A stretch of DNA of 64,000 nt from Kangiella geojedonensis (GTDB lineage Bacteria > Pseudomonadota > Gammaproteobacteria > Enterobacterales > Kangiellaceae), in contig NZ_CP010975.1 in the NCBI RefSeq assembly GCF_000981765.1, forward strand, positions 558,001-622,000. The letters are read 5' to 3'. The position numbers were made by a program, and so were the translations under genes. Positions 11,049 to 19,679 of this stretch are shown piece by piece (position 1 is the first letter of the stretch; each line of letters opens with the position of its first letter). Below the pieces are notes generated by a model, which saw only the letters and a program-made list of their open reading frames with translations, searched no databases and was not told the DNA's origin.

Positions 11049-12824
11049 CTACTTTCGGCTAAATTGAAACTGAATAAAGTTATCTGTTTCGATTATTTTT
11101 TTGTTGAGCTCAAGCTTAAATTCATCGTCTGGCGTTAAAATTGCCACGGTTTGACCCGAGCGATAGCCAAGAGGGGGAAGAATAACCGTTGCATCAATTC
11201 CAACATTTGGCATTTCTGGTAACAGTAATCCGTTGTGGTGATAGGCTGGTTTAGCGTAGTCCCAATCTAGAGTAGCTCGAACTGGGGTAGCCTCTGGAGC
11301 AATAATTTCAACCCCGATAAGGAATACTGAGTTTTTGTGCCACCGGTTCCAGCGGATCATTCCTAAGTTATACTGTTCTTGATTATTTTTAATATTCTTT
11401 ATAGTAATTAGCTCATTTGCTTCAGCGTAGCTTGAAGGCGCTTTTTCGAAACCAAGGCAGAACCCAGCGGGACTAGAGTCTCTTACAATGCCATGAGTCC
11501 ATTGGTACCGTGACTTGGTTTTGATATCTTTGAAGGGTTTATCCTCCATAGTATGCTGTTTTTCTTCTTTACTCGGCGGCTTGTATATCGAAGCAAAAGC
11601 GTCTTTTTTCTGATCACCGCTCAAGGTTGAAGAGTTTGAGCGATTTTTCCAGACAAAGCTATGTTGGCTGTCTTCTTCTTGCTCAAGCTGGAGAGAGTCA
11701 GGTTCAATGTTGGTTTTTATGCTTTTCTTTTGCCCAAAAAAGCGTTGCCTTACTTCGTCACCGAGCTTTTCGACTAAGAAGTGGTGCGAAGAAGCCAAAC
11801 CAATAGAAACTTCTGTTTTGGCCTGCGAATTCATGCGGATAAAATTACGATTGAGTTGCTTGCTCCAATGCGTAATAAGGTGCTCAGAAAGCTCTTGGTC
11901 TAGCTCTACCTGAGGGCTTTTCTTCGTGAAACGACTAAAGAAACCTCCAGACTCACTCTTCAGGCTTTGTTCAACTGTTTCCGCTAAGGCCGTTAAGTTT
12001 AACCCGATGACAGCTTGGCCTTCTACTTCGATAGAATTCACTGGCTGTGGCGGGATATCACTATCCGGTAAATAAGCGAATAAGCAGTTTTTTGTATTAT
12101 TGGGTTGTAACTCTGCCAGCTCTACGATTTCGTCTAGGCTGTTATAAACTTCGTTAACTTCACCATGTTTCAACTGGTATGGGTTGGATACCGGTAAAAC
12201 TAAGTTGATCAATAATTGTTTCTTTATTGTGACTAGAGGAGCAGAGTCTTTGCGTAACTTGTGCTCTAGTAAGTCATACTGTTGGGCCAGTTTATAAATA
12301 ATGTTTTGTTGCACCCACAGTTTTGCCCCTACAGTTTTATATAACTGGTACCGTTGGAGTTGAATAAAGCTTTGAAACTGAAGACTATTTGCGCAAGCGG
12401 CGGGTAATATCGTTTTCTGATATTTCTCTAATGAGCTTTTATCGGCATTAAGATCTTCGATAACGGTATTGAAACCGAATACTGTTTCAGATGCTATGGC
12501 ATGCACTAGCTCTGAAGCAGACTGCAGTTTTTGCGAATACTTGAGTGGACTATGGATATAAACTGTTGCTAAGGAATTTAACGTATTAAGGCAAGAAGGC
12601 TTGATTGCTTCCAAGATTTGTAAGCGTACTTTAGGTGACAAAGGAGACTGATTTAAGTCGTACAGATAATGAAAAAGCTTGGATGCCGTTTCACCCATGT
12701 CAGCCACAGGAAGATCTTCAACCCACTGTTTCGCTGCTTTGACAGTCGCAGGAATATCCGCAACCATCGCACTGTTTTGGACCCGAACGGTCAGTCCCAA
12801 AGTTCCTTTCGTTAGCGCCACCAT
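11049..12824 (-). CDS. PilZ-like domain protein, large N-terminal region unknown
   Basis: A 591-residue, probably cytosolic protein. The first 390 residues are mostly helical and I do not recognise them. Residues about 391-430 are a polar linker. From about 437 there is a PilZ-like domain: basic KSRYQW, then the signature DSSPAG at 449-454 (DxSxxG), consistent with c-di-GMP binding. The RxxxR half of the motif is weak, so binding is not certain. The stop lies 135 bases from the FimX-like gene, same strand, which suggests joint work in c-di-GMP or type IV pilus control; that link is inferred. Confidence 0.6.
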   Translation of the reverse strand: MVALTKGTLGLTVRVQNSAMVADIPATVKAAKQWVEDLPVADMGETASKLFHYLYDLNQSPLSPKVRLQILEAIKPSCLNTLNSLATVYIHSPLKYSQKLQSASELVHAIASETVFGFNTVIEDLNADKSSLEKYQKTILPAACANSLQFQSFIQLQRYQLYKTVGAKLWVQQNIIYKLAQQYDLLEHKLRKDSAPLVTIKKQLLINLVLPVSNPYQLKHGEVNEVYNSLDEIVELAELQPNNTKNCLFAYLPDSDIPPQPVNSIEVEGQAVIGLNLTALAETVEQSLKSESGGFFSRFTKKSPQVELDQELSEHLITHWSKQLNRNFIRMNSQAKTEVSIGLASSHHFLVEKLGDEVRQRFFGQKKSIKTNIEPDSLQLEQEEDSQHSFVWKNRSNSSTLSGDQKKDAFASIYKPPSKEEKQHTMEDKPFKDIKTKSRYQWTHGIVRDSSPAGFCLGFEKAPSSYAEANELITIKNIKNNQEQYNLGMIRWNRWHKNSVFLIGVEIIAPEATPVRATLDWDYAKPAYHHNGLLLPEMPNVGIDATVILPPLGYRSGQTVAILTPDDEFKLELNKKIIETDNFIQFQFSRK

Positions 12825-12907
12825 TTTCCCCTTACAATACTGGCCAGTTTGTTAACTCCTATATTAGCGAAAAGGGGGGGCGGGTGCTAGTAATTTCTTA
12901 GCTTAAG

Positions 12908-13948
12908 TTATTGATTATTATTGCCTAAATCAATCCAAGATTTATGCAGTTTTCCGCCTTCCTCGCGCACCAGCTTCGGAATTAAAAAGCCAGCCAGTTC
13001 AATTTGTAGCTGTTTCATGATGGCTTTGGCATGCTTTTCACTGGTGTCGAAGTGATGAGCGCCCGTAACTTTATCAAGTAAATGAAGGTAGTAGGGCAGT
13101 ATTTTGCACTCAAACAGCTTCTCGCTTAACAGTGCAAGGACAGAAGCGTCATCATTGATATCTTTTAATAACACGCTTTGGTTGAGTAGCGAAATGCCGG
13201 CCTGACTCAACCGTTCCATGGCCTGAGCAAAGAGTTCATCTATCTCATTAGGATGATTGATATGGGTGACAAAAACAGTCTGTAAACGACAATTTTTTAA
13301 GGTGGTAACTAGCTCTGAGGTCACTCTTTGAGGGATAACGACGGGTAAGCGACTGTGGATTCTAAGTCGCTTAATGTGAGCAACCCCCGCTATCATGCCG
13401 ACAAAATCGCTTAAATATTTATCCGTAACCGCTAAAGGATCACCGCCGCTTAAGATGACTTCATTGATTTCGGGGTGTTGTTGAAGGTAATCAATGATAT
13501 CTCCCCACCGAGATTTACCAAGTTGGTTATCCGAATAAGGGAATTCACGACGAAAGCAGTAGCGACAGTTAATGGCGCAGGCTGTTGATAGCATGACCAG
13601 TACTCGGCTTTTGTATTTATGAAGCAGCCCTGGTAGTGCACTATCATGCTCTTGCAAAGGATCGGTGACATACCCCGGTATGATGTTATTTTCTTCTGCC
13701 AAAGGCAAAACCTGAAGCAGTAGTGGATCATGAGGATTACCTTTTTCCATACGTTCCACAAACGGCAAGGGCACTCTTTGAGCGAAGGCATGATCATTGA
13801 GAATCGAGTAGGGTAAACTCTCAAGATCAAGATCCAAGTACTGTAAAAGCTCAATTGGCGTGGAAAATGCCCCAGAAAGCAACTTTTTCCACTCATTGTC
13901 CTGCCAATAAGAGTCATTTCGCGTTAAAATCTGCAGGTTTTGAATCAT
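12908..13948 (-). CDS. epmB: EF-P beta-lysylation enzyme, lysine 2,3-aminomutase
   Basis: A 346-residue radical SAM enzyme that turns L-alpha-lysine into R-beta-lysine for attachment to EF-P. The iron-sulfur cluster motif CxxxCxxC is C124, C128, C131 (CAINCRYC), followed by SGGDPLA, the SAM-binding glycine motif. Length matches E. coli EpmB (342), and the PLP-dependent domain structure is conserved (HYL...VTGAHHFDTS near the C terminus). It is divergent from efp with only 26 bases between the start codons, so the promoters must overlap the coding regions. Confidence 0.95.
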   Translation of the reverse strand: MIQNLQILTRNDSYWQDNEWKKLLSGAFSTPIELLQYLDLDLESLPYSILNDHAFAQRVPLPFVERMEKGNPHDPLLLQVLPLAEENNIIPGYVTDPLQEHDSALPGLLHKYKSRVLVMLSTACAINCRYCFRREFPYSDNQLGKSRWGDIIDYLQQHPEINEVILSGGDPLAVTDKYLSDFVGMIAGVAHIKRLRIHSRLPVVIPQRVTSELVTTLKNCRLQTVFVTHINHPNEIDELFAQAMERLSQAGISLLNQSVLLKDINDDASVLALLSEKLFECKILPYYLHLLDKVTGAHHFDTSEKHAKAIMKQLQIELAGFLIPKLVREEGGKLHKSWIDLGNNNQ

Positions 13949-13974
13949 AAATATATCAAGTGTTAGAGGAACTC

Positions 13975-14538
13975 ATGGGAACAATTACTACAAACGACCT
14001 ACGCAATGGTACCAAATTGATACTCGATGGCGAACCATGCACGGTAGTTGATAATCAATTCGTTCGACCAGGCAAAGGCCAAGCATTCAGTAAAACAAAA
14101 GTATTATACTTGTTAACTGGACGTACTGTTGAGAAAACTTTTAAATCTGGCGAAAGTATAGAAACTGCGGACGTGATTGATACCGATATGGACTACATCT
14201 ACAACGATGGTGAGTTCTGGTACTTCATGGACCCGAATAGTTTTGAGCAAGTTCAAGCAGACGCCAACGCAGTTGGTGAAGCGAAAAACTACCTGATCGA
14301 GCAAGACAAGTGCCAAGTGACTTTATGGAACGGCAGCCCAATTGGCGTAACGCCACCTAACTTTGTCATTCTCGAAGTCACAGATACCGATCCAGGTCTA
14401 CGCGGTGACACTTCTGGCGGTGGCTCGAAGCCTGCTACTATGCACACGGGCGCTGTAGTTAAAGTGCCTTTGTTTGTGAATATTGGCGATAAGTTGAAGG
14501 TTGATACGCGAAACGGTGAGTACGTTTCACGCGCCTAA
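13975..14538 (+). CDS. efp: Elongation factor P
   Basis: A 187-residue translation factor that rescues ribosomes stalled at proline runs. The modification site is K34 in RPGKGQAF, exactly the E. coli position, and [10 protein letters not shown] and [10 protein letters not shown] mark the OB domains. I start at ATG 13975, preceded by GAGGA five bases away; a longer GTG-started reading from 13960 adds MLEEL and spans this ribosome binding site, so it is less likely. The gene sits between its two modifying enzymes, epmB (divergent) and epmA (downstream). Confidence 0.97.
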   Translation: MGTITTNDLRNGTKLILDGEPCTVVDNQFVRPGKGQAFSKTKVLYLLTGRTVEKTFKSGESIETADVIDTDMDYIYNDGEFWYFMDPNSFEQVQADANAVGEAKNYLIEQDKCQVTLWNGSPIGVTPPNFVILEVTDTDPGLRGDTSGGGSKPATMHTGAVVKVPLFVNIGDKLKVDTRNGEYVSRA

Positions 14539-14566
14539 TGGGCTAAAATTCACTTGGTACTTTGTT

Positions 14567-14626
14567 GGATAATCATTATTTTTTGCTCATTTACTATTCG
14601 TAAATTCCGCAAAATAATGATTATCC
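14567..14626. repeat. Long stem-loop, 16-bp perfect arms
   Basis: Arms GGATAATCATTATTTT (14567-14582) and its exact complement (14611-14626) enclose a second nested stem, ATTTAC (14589-14594) with GTAAAT (14600-14605). The structure lies 28 bases after the efp stop. It may act as a transcription terminator for efp, though the T-run is inside the arm rather than after it, or it may be a small mobile repeat. Confidence 0.75.
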
Positions 14627-14791
14627 GCCGCGTCCAAGCAAATTTTATCTCCTTTAGGTGTTTTTGTGACTGGTTACACGTTACAAAAAGCAGCGAGTCT
14701 TGTTTAGTAGGAAACTTCCTTCGTTCAATGGTTCGAAATTCACTAGGCGCTATTTACGATCATTCAAACTTACACAAGGAATATTTCAAGA

Positions 14792-15310
14792 GTGCGTATT
14801 TTCATAACTTCTAGTATAGCCCTGTTATTACTGACTGGGTTCACGGGCAATCAGAGCTTAGAAGTTGATTCTCAGGATGATAGTATCGATTATAATGGTG
14901 ATGGGCATCCAGATGTAACCTATGACTATTATGAAGACTATTTTTATGAGTTTATTGACAGAAATTATGACCTGAAAACTGATGTGAGTAATAAGTTTAA
15001 CTACGAAGACAACCTACCTATTCAGACTACATACGATAATAACTTTGATGGTTATCCAGAGACTAAAGTCTTTTATCAAAACGGGTGGGTTGATTACTCC
15101 TTTGTGGATATCAATAACGATAATAAATTCGATGTTTATGAGTCCTATGAATATGGAGTCCTTAAGTTCTCATAGAAATATGTTGCTGCTATAGATGGTA
15201 AAAGTGCATATATTGAGAAAATAGAATATAAGCTGGGTTATCCTATTAAAACTATTAAGGTACAAACGCCATTAACTCGAGATGAGTTCCAGAGAGTAAG
15301 AAGTAAGTAG
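14792..15310 (+). pseudogene. Secreted EF-hand-like repeat protein with in-frame TAG
   Basis: An ATG (14792) opens a signal peptide (MRIFITSSIALLLLTGFTG) followed by acidic calcium-binding-like loops: DYNGDGHPD, DNNFDGYPE, and DINNDNKFD. These resemble EF-hand or dockerin loops. The frame stops at TAG (15173-15175) after 127 codons, but the same frame continues for 44 more sensible codons (KYVAAIDGKSAYIEKIEYKL and on) to a TAG at 15308-15310. Full length would be about 172 residues. The simplest reading is a recent nonsense mutation; a working 127-residue protein or stop readthrough are alternatives. I do not know the family. It separates efp from epmA. Confidence 0.6.
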
Positions 15311-15399
15311 TTAATAGAGGCGGGTAATTGATAAGGCTCTAGAATTATTCGGTACGCCACATTAAATCCTGCCTAGCTAGAGAAATAGAGATAATCAAC

Positions 15400-16353
15400 A
15401 TGCCTAAATGGAAACCAACTGCTTCAATCGAAACTTTGAAAGCGCGCGCTAAGATAATGGCGCGGGTTCGCGAGTTCTTTTATGAGCGGGATATCCTTGA
15501 AGTAGAAACACCATTGCTAAGTCGGCATAGTGTGACGGATCGCTATATGAAATCTTTTCAGGTAAAGGAGTTCATGGGTGAGGATGGTTATCTTCAAACG
15601 TCACCTGAGTATGCGATGAAGCGCTTGCTGGCGGCGGGTTCTGGTTCTATTTATCAAATCTGTAAGGCATTTCGTCAGGATGAAATCGGTGCTCGACATA
15701 ACCCTGAGTTTACGATGCTGGAGTGGTACGTTGTAGGCTTTGATTATGACCAGCTGATGGAACAGGTTTTTCAGTTGCTCAATACTTTATCTCATAAGCC
15801 ATTAAAGCTTAGCCGTCTTAGTTATCAAGACGTTTTTAAGCAATACCTTGATATTAATCCCTTTGAAGCGACTTCTTCCCAGCTAGCAAATCTAAGTGCA
15901 ACCTTGTTGGGTGACTTACCTGAAGATTTAGAAAGGGACGATTATTTAGCGCTGTTATTTGAAGACCAGATTGAGCCGCAGCTTGGACAAGCTGATGAGG
16001 TTTGTTTTATCTATGGGTATCCTGCTTCTCAGGCTGCGCTGGCGAAGCTCGATCCGGAAAACCCTCACACAGCTTGTCGATTTGAGGTGTATTGGCGGGG
16101 CGTCGAGTTGGCAAATGGTTTTAGTGAATTAACGTGTTCTTCCGAACAGCGTCAACGATTTGAGATGGATAACGCATGGCGCAAAGAAAATGGGCTGCCT
16201 CAAATGTCCCTAGATGAACATTTTCTGACAGCCCTAGAAGTTGGCCTCCCCGAGTGTGCTGGCGTAGCCTTAGGTCTCGATCGTCTTATTATGATTTTAT
16301 TAGAGCTAAGTGATCTGACCAAAGTGGCTGCATTCCCTGCAGATAGGGCCTAA
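15400..16353 (+). CDS. epmA: EF-P lysine lysyltransferase (GenX/PoxA)
   Basis: A 317-residue class II lysyl-tRNA synthetase-like enzyme that attaches beta-lysine to K34 of EF-P. It consists of the catalytic domain only and lacks the N-terminal anticodon-binding domain of LysS. Motif 2 appears as YQICKAFRQDE with NPEFTMLEWY, and motif 3 as GVALGLDRLIMILL. Length fits EpmA (325 in E. coli). With epmB and efp it completes the beta-lysylation pathway in one locus. I saw no epmC in the window. Confidence 0.96.
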   Translation: MPKWKPTASIETLKARAKIMARVREFFYERDILEVETPLLSRHSVTDRYMKSFQVKEFMGEDGYLQTSPEYAMKRLLAAGSGSIYQICKAFRQDEIGARHNPEFTMLEWYVVGFDYDQLMEQVFQLLNTLSHKPLKLSRLSYQDVFKQYLDINPFEATSSQLANLSATLLGDLPEDLERDDYLALLFEDQIEPQLGQADEVCFIYGYPASQAALAKLDPENPHTACRFEVYWRGVELANGFSELTCSSEQRQRFEMDNAWRKENGLPQMSLDEHFLTALEVGLPECAGVALGLDRLIMILLELSDLTKVAAFPADRA

Positions 16354-16357
16354 GCCC

Positions 16358-16711
16358 TTAGGCTGCCGTCGAGGTAAGCACTGGTGAAATATTTGCCTCC
16401 TTTTCTACTGCTTTTATAACTTTCTGATAAGTACGATGATCGGACGAAGCGATAAATCGTCTTTTGTCTTTGAGTTTCACCATAAAGAAAATGACATCAT
16501 CACCTGGGGCGGAAATAAATTGCTTAGTATCTTCATCAATATCAAGAAGCAACAGGAATTCTTCAGTAGCCTCATCAATGAAAGTCACTTGCTGGGCCGG
16601 TACTGTTTCACACAGATAATGGTTTTCATCACCTGGTAAAGTAAAGTTTCTGATAGTAAATCGACCGACTCCAGTAGGAAAGTCCCCAGCTATTATGGTG
16701 AGTTTTGACAT
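16358..16711 (-). CDS. Small protein of unknown function, paralog A
   Basis: A 117-residue protein with no signal peptide or membrane segment. It shares with paralog B (16959-17336) the opening MSK[LV]T[IV][IL]AGDFP, the block FTLPGD..HYLCETV, and the later FMV[KR]L.D[KR]RRFIA. About half of the residues match along the length. I recall longer bacterial proteins opening with AGDFPxG and ending with a KDGRKFLA-like strand, but the glycine-rich centre of those is absent here. Function is unknown. It converges on epmA, whose stop is 4 bases away. A GAGGTCAGAAT ribosome binding site precedes the start. Confidence 0.8.
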   Translation of the reverse strand: MSKLTIIAGDFPTGVGRFTIRNFTLPGDENHYLCETVPAQQVTFIDEATEEFLLLLDIDEDTKQFISAPGDDVIFFMVKLKDKRRFIASSDHRTYQKVIKAVEKEANISPVLTSTAA

Positions 16712-16958
16712 ATTCTGACCTCATAATCCTTACACTGAATGAGTGACGATTAAATTCATCTTGATCTAAAAAGAGCGTTTTTAAAAAGATGTATTTAAAA
16801 GTTGCTTTTAAGTATTTGTATAGGACAAAAAATGAACAGTCAAATAAATCGACTCTTGGAGTAAGAGAGTTGAGACAGGGTTATTATTTTGTGCAAATTT
16901 GACTTATGTTTAAAGCGTAACTGCTTGAACTATAAGTTAAAACTGCATTGTTTAATGT
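16712..16958. other. Spacer between tandem paralogs
   Basis: This 247-base AT-rich stretch has no open frame I can support, and must carry the promoter for paralog A unless the two are co-transcribed. I saw no clear terminator after paralog B. Confidence 0.35.
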
Positions 16959-17336
16959 TTAAGCGCTACTCGCGACTGAGTTGCTATCTCGTTGTACACT
17001 TTCTTTCATCGATTTTTTAATCTTATGAAAGGTAGTGTCATCGGTTTCGGCTATAAAGCGCCTTTGATCGGATAGCCTTACCATAAAAATAACGTCGTGC
17101 TCGTCAGCTACTTTTATCTTTTCTTCGAGTTCGAGTTGTATTTCTTCAGCTACTTCGGGATCATTATTTAACAATAACGCCATTTTGGGGTTAGCGGTAT
17201 TGATAAATTCAATCTGACTAACGCAGACTGTTTCACATAAGTAGTGGTCTTTGTCGCCCGGCAACGTGAAATTGCGAAATGTGAAGTACCCGGTCCCTCT
17301 GGGGAAGTCGCCTGCTAGAACTGTTACTTTTGACAT
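16959..17336 (-). CDS. Small protein of unknown function, paralog B
   Basis: A 125-residue soluble protein, paralog of the gene at 16358-16711. It opens MSKVTVLAGDFPRGTGYF and carries the same FTLPGDKDHYLCETV and FMVRLSDQRRFIAETD blocks; a charged insertion (about residues 67-80, EELEEKIKVADE) makes it eight residues longer. A strong AAGGAGG lies upstream of the start. The pair probably arose by tandem duplication. The conserved block pattern (N-terminal AGDFP strand, C-terminal RRFIA strand and helix) suggests a small beta-rich fold. No function can be named. Confidence 0.82.
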   Translation of the reverse strand: MSKVTVLAGDFPRGTGYFTFRNFTLPGDKDHYLCETVCVSQIEFINTANPKMALLLNNDPEVAEEIQLELEEKIKVADEHDVIFMVRLSDQRRFIAETDDTTFHKIKKSMKESVQRDSNSVASSA

Positions 17337-17508
17337 GGCCTATAGCCTCCTTGACTCATGTAATTGTCACCTACTTCCAGCATGGAAGAGGAATTTCCGT
17401 ATTTCAGCTATGACAGTGTGTTGCTTATTATTTGAACTATTCTATAGTCTTACCCCAAAATGTGACCCAATTCAAGGTGTTTCATATCTCAAAAATAGAG
17501 ATATTCTA

Positions 17509-18456
17509 TTAAATTTTCATAAGCCATTGATTTATAAGCTCTCTTGAAATGGAAAACTTGAAAGGTAATACCAGTGCATCCGCCTTTACCGCAGCCTTAA
17601 GCTCTTGTCGTGAGAACCAATGGGCTTCTTCTAACTCCTGATCCAGTAGCTTGATTTCTGGATGGACCGCTTCAGCGGTAAAGCCGACCATAAGCGACTG
17701 TGGGAATGGCCAGGGCTGTGAGCGGTAATACTCAATATGCTTTAGCGTTAAGCCAGTTTCTTCGTAACCTTCTCTAGCCACTGCTTGCTCTAAGGTTTCA
17801 CCCGGCTCGACAAAGCCGGCTATGACCGAGTAGCGCTTGTCTGGCCAAGACGTTTGTCGCCCCAGTAATATCTTATCTTGATAAGTGATAGCGCAAATCA
17901 CCGCGCTATCCGTTCTCGGAAAATGCTGCTTTTGGCAGTTTTGATTAGAGCAGTTGCGAACAAAGCCTGATTGGTGGGAGTAGGTTTCATGGCCGCAAAA
18001 GCCGCAATATTGGTGGGTGTTATGCCAATGTTCCATGGCAACAGCCACGCTACACAAGTGTGCTTGTTCTGATGATAACTGCTTAAATAAGCCTCGAAGG
18101 TTACATAGCTCAAGTTCGGTATCAGGGGTAAGTTGAGCTATACGTTGTAGGCTTTCAGAGGACTTTAGGCGAAAGGTAAAGTAGTGCTTACTATCAATCT
18201 CGCCTAGGTAAATCAGGTGTTTTTTAGAGAATGAGTTGAATAACCGTTGTAACTCTTGGGGCTGAAACCAAAAAGGTTGCCAGTTGTGATCTACAGTACT
18301 ATTTGCGCTATTAGTGTTGCTTCTGACGCAAACAATAGACTGTTGGTGCACCAGTAGAAAATAGGTGTTTGGTAATTCGAGTAACGGATTGATGAAGTCG
18401 TCAGTATGGCGAATCTCGCCATGACGGTTAAGCGGAGTGGTTTGAAAAGCAAACAT
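17509..18456 (-). CDS. nudC: NAD+/NADH diphosphatase, RNA deNADding enzyme
   Basis: A 315-residue Nudix hydrolase that cleaves NAD(H) and removes NAD caps from RNA. The zinc ribbon is C151-x2-C154-x14-C169-x4-C174; the last pair is spaced by four rather than the usual two residues. The Nudix box reads GFVEPGETLEQAVAREGYEE (214-233), and the NudC-specific SQPWPFPQS follows at 246-254. The protein is longer at the N terminus than E. coli NudC (257). It is 15 bases downstream of the YeiH-type gene and probably shares its transcript. Confidence 0.94.
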   Translation of the reverse strand: MFAFQTTPLNRHGEIRHTDDFINPLLELPNTYFLLVHQQSIVCVRSNTNSANSTVDHNWQPFWFQPQELQRLFNSFSKKHLIYLGEIDSKHYFTFRLKSSESLQRIAQLTPDTELELCNLRGLFKQLSSEQAHLCSVAVAMEHWHNTHQYCGFCGHETYSHQSGFVRNCSNQNCQKQHFPRTDSAVICAITYQDKILLGRQTSWPDKRYSVIAGFVEPGETLEQAVAREGYEETGLTLKHIEYYRSQPWPFPQSLMVGFTAEAVHPEIKLLDQELEEAHWFSRQELKAAVKADALVLPFKFSISRELINQWLMKI

Positions 18457-18471
18457 AATGCCTCTGTTCTG

Positions 18472-19416
18472 CTACCAGTAAAAGACTAACGCCAGCGTTG
18501 CGATAGATAAGACAATCCATAAGATTACGCCAAGCAACAAGGCTTTTACAGGAATAGTCTTGATCGCTTGTTTATTTAAACTGGTTCCCATCCAAAGAAG
18601 GCTGAGGGCAAAGAGGTTTTTAGCGGCTGGCTGAATATACTCGGCAAAAGCTTCAAGGTTAATAAAACTGCCAATACTGCTGGCTAATAGGAAGAACACA
18701 ATAAACAGCGGAATGGTCAGTTTAAATTTTCCCGAGCTTACCGCAAAAGAAGCGACGAGTGCGACTGGGATAATCCATAAGGCTCGTGCGAGTTTAGCGG
18801 TAGTCGCTATTTCTAGCGCTTCTTTGCCGTACTCTGCGGCTGCACCCACGACGCTACTGGTGTCATGGATGCCAAGCGCTGCCCAGATCCCAAACTGTTG
18901 TTGACTCAACTCTAACCAATGCCCTACAGCGGGATAAACGAAAAGAGCGACCGCATTGAGTAAAAACACAATGGCCAGTGAAACGACCATTTGCTGGTGA
19001 TTGGCCTTAATAGATGAGCCTACCGCTGCAATGGCGCTACCACCACAGATCGCAGTACCGGAACTAATCAACCAGGTTTGGTGTTTATCGAGTTTGAATA
19101 GCTTACCAAGAAGTAATCCTAGGATAATGGCACTAGCAATGACGGTTACAGTAAGCCAAAAGCTGTCTCCAGCGTTGATGACGAGCTCTCCGAAGGGAAG
19201 AGTAAAGCCTAGCAATACAATGGCGACTTTAAGTAATAGGCTCGCCCACGAACCCAGCGGAAGTTGGTGCGATCCTGAGAAAAACCATCCCCAAGCAAGT
19301 CCTGCCGCCAAAGCATAGCTGGCCTTTAATAATCCGACTACGCACAAAATTGTGAGAACTATCAATAAGATATTTGAGGCAAGCTGAATGTTTTTATTGG
19401 TTTTTGGAGCCATCAC
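18472..19416 (-). CDS. YeiH/UPF0324 family putative sulfate exporter
   Basis: A 314-residue, highly hydrophobic protein with about nine to ten membrane segments. The signature SSGTAICGGSAIAAVG after a LLLGKLFKLD segment, the GIHDTSSVVGAA motif and the C-terminal LLWMGTSLN mark the YeiH/UPF0324 family, often called putative sulfate exporters. The substrate is not proven for the family. It is the first gene of a two-gene unit with nudC and is divergent from the GntR operon. Confidence 0.88.
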   Translation of the reverse strand: MMAPKTNKNIQLASNILLIVLTILCVVGLLKASYALAAGLAWGWFFSGSHQLPLGSWASLLLKVAIVLLGFTLPFGELVINAGDSFWLTVTVIASAIILGLLLGKLFKLDKHQTWLISSGTAICGGSAIAAVGSSIKANHQQMVVSLAIVFLLNAVALFVYPAVGHWLELSQQQFGIWAALGIHDTSSVVGAAAEYGKEALEIATTAKLARALWIIPVALVASFAVSSGKFKLTIPLFIVFFLLASSIGSFINLEAFAEYIQPAAKNLFALSLLWMGTSLNKQAIKTIPVKALLLGVILWIVLSIATLALVFYW

Positions 19417-19528
19417 TTATATTAGAAACTCTTAAACTTAGGCGACAGTTTACGCTTCTAGCGAGGGATATTCATCCCTTAATTTTACTTCAGTATAAAA
19501 AATATTCACAAAAGTGCTTTACTGATTA

Positions 19529-19552
19529 GGTGTTATATGTAACTATAACACC
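19529..19552. promoter_or_regulatory. Perfect 9-bp palindrome, likely GntR/YtrA operator
   Basis: GGTGTTATA (19529-19537) and TATAACACC (19544-19552) are exact complements with a 6-base spacer. The GT...AC ends fit YtrA-subfamily GntR operators. The right arm contains a possible -10 hexamer (TATAAC). It lies 127 bases before the GntR gene and about 112 before the divergent transporter start. Confidence 0.72.
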
Positions 19553-19679
19553 ATATCGGTATGACACGATAAAGCAATACTGTTATTTGACTGTCATATT
19601 GACTCTTTAGAAGGCCGATAGGTACCAGCTTTTTGCTGAACACGATATTGAGCCTGTAGACGTATAAGGTATTGATGGT

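Noticed and set aside
14720-14770. TpsiC-like GGTTCGAAATTC suggesting a tRNA
   Set aside because: No acceptor stem, anticodon arm or CCA partner could be placed around it.
14554-14814. 86-codon open frame after efp
   Set aside because: It begins without a ribosome binding site, runs through the 16-bp stem-loop at 14567-14626 and has unlikely composition. The real secreted gene begins at 14792.
17484-17504. Hairpin ATATCTC / GAGATAT after nudC
   Set aside because: Weak AT-rich stem with no T-run on the nudC side; not called as a terminator.
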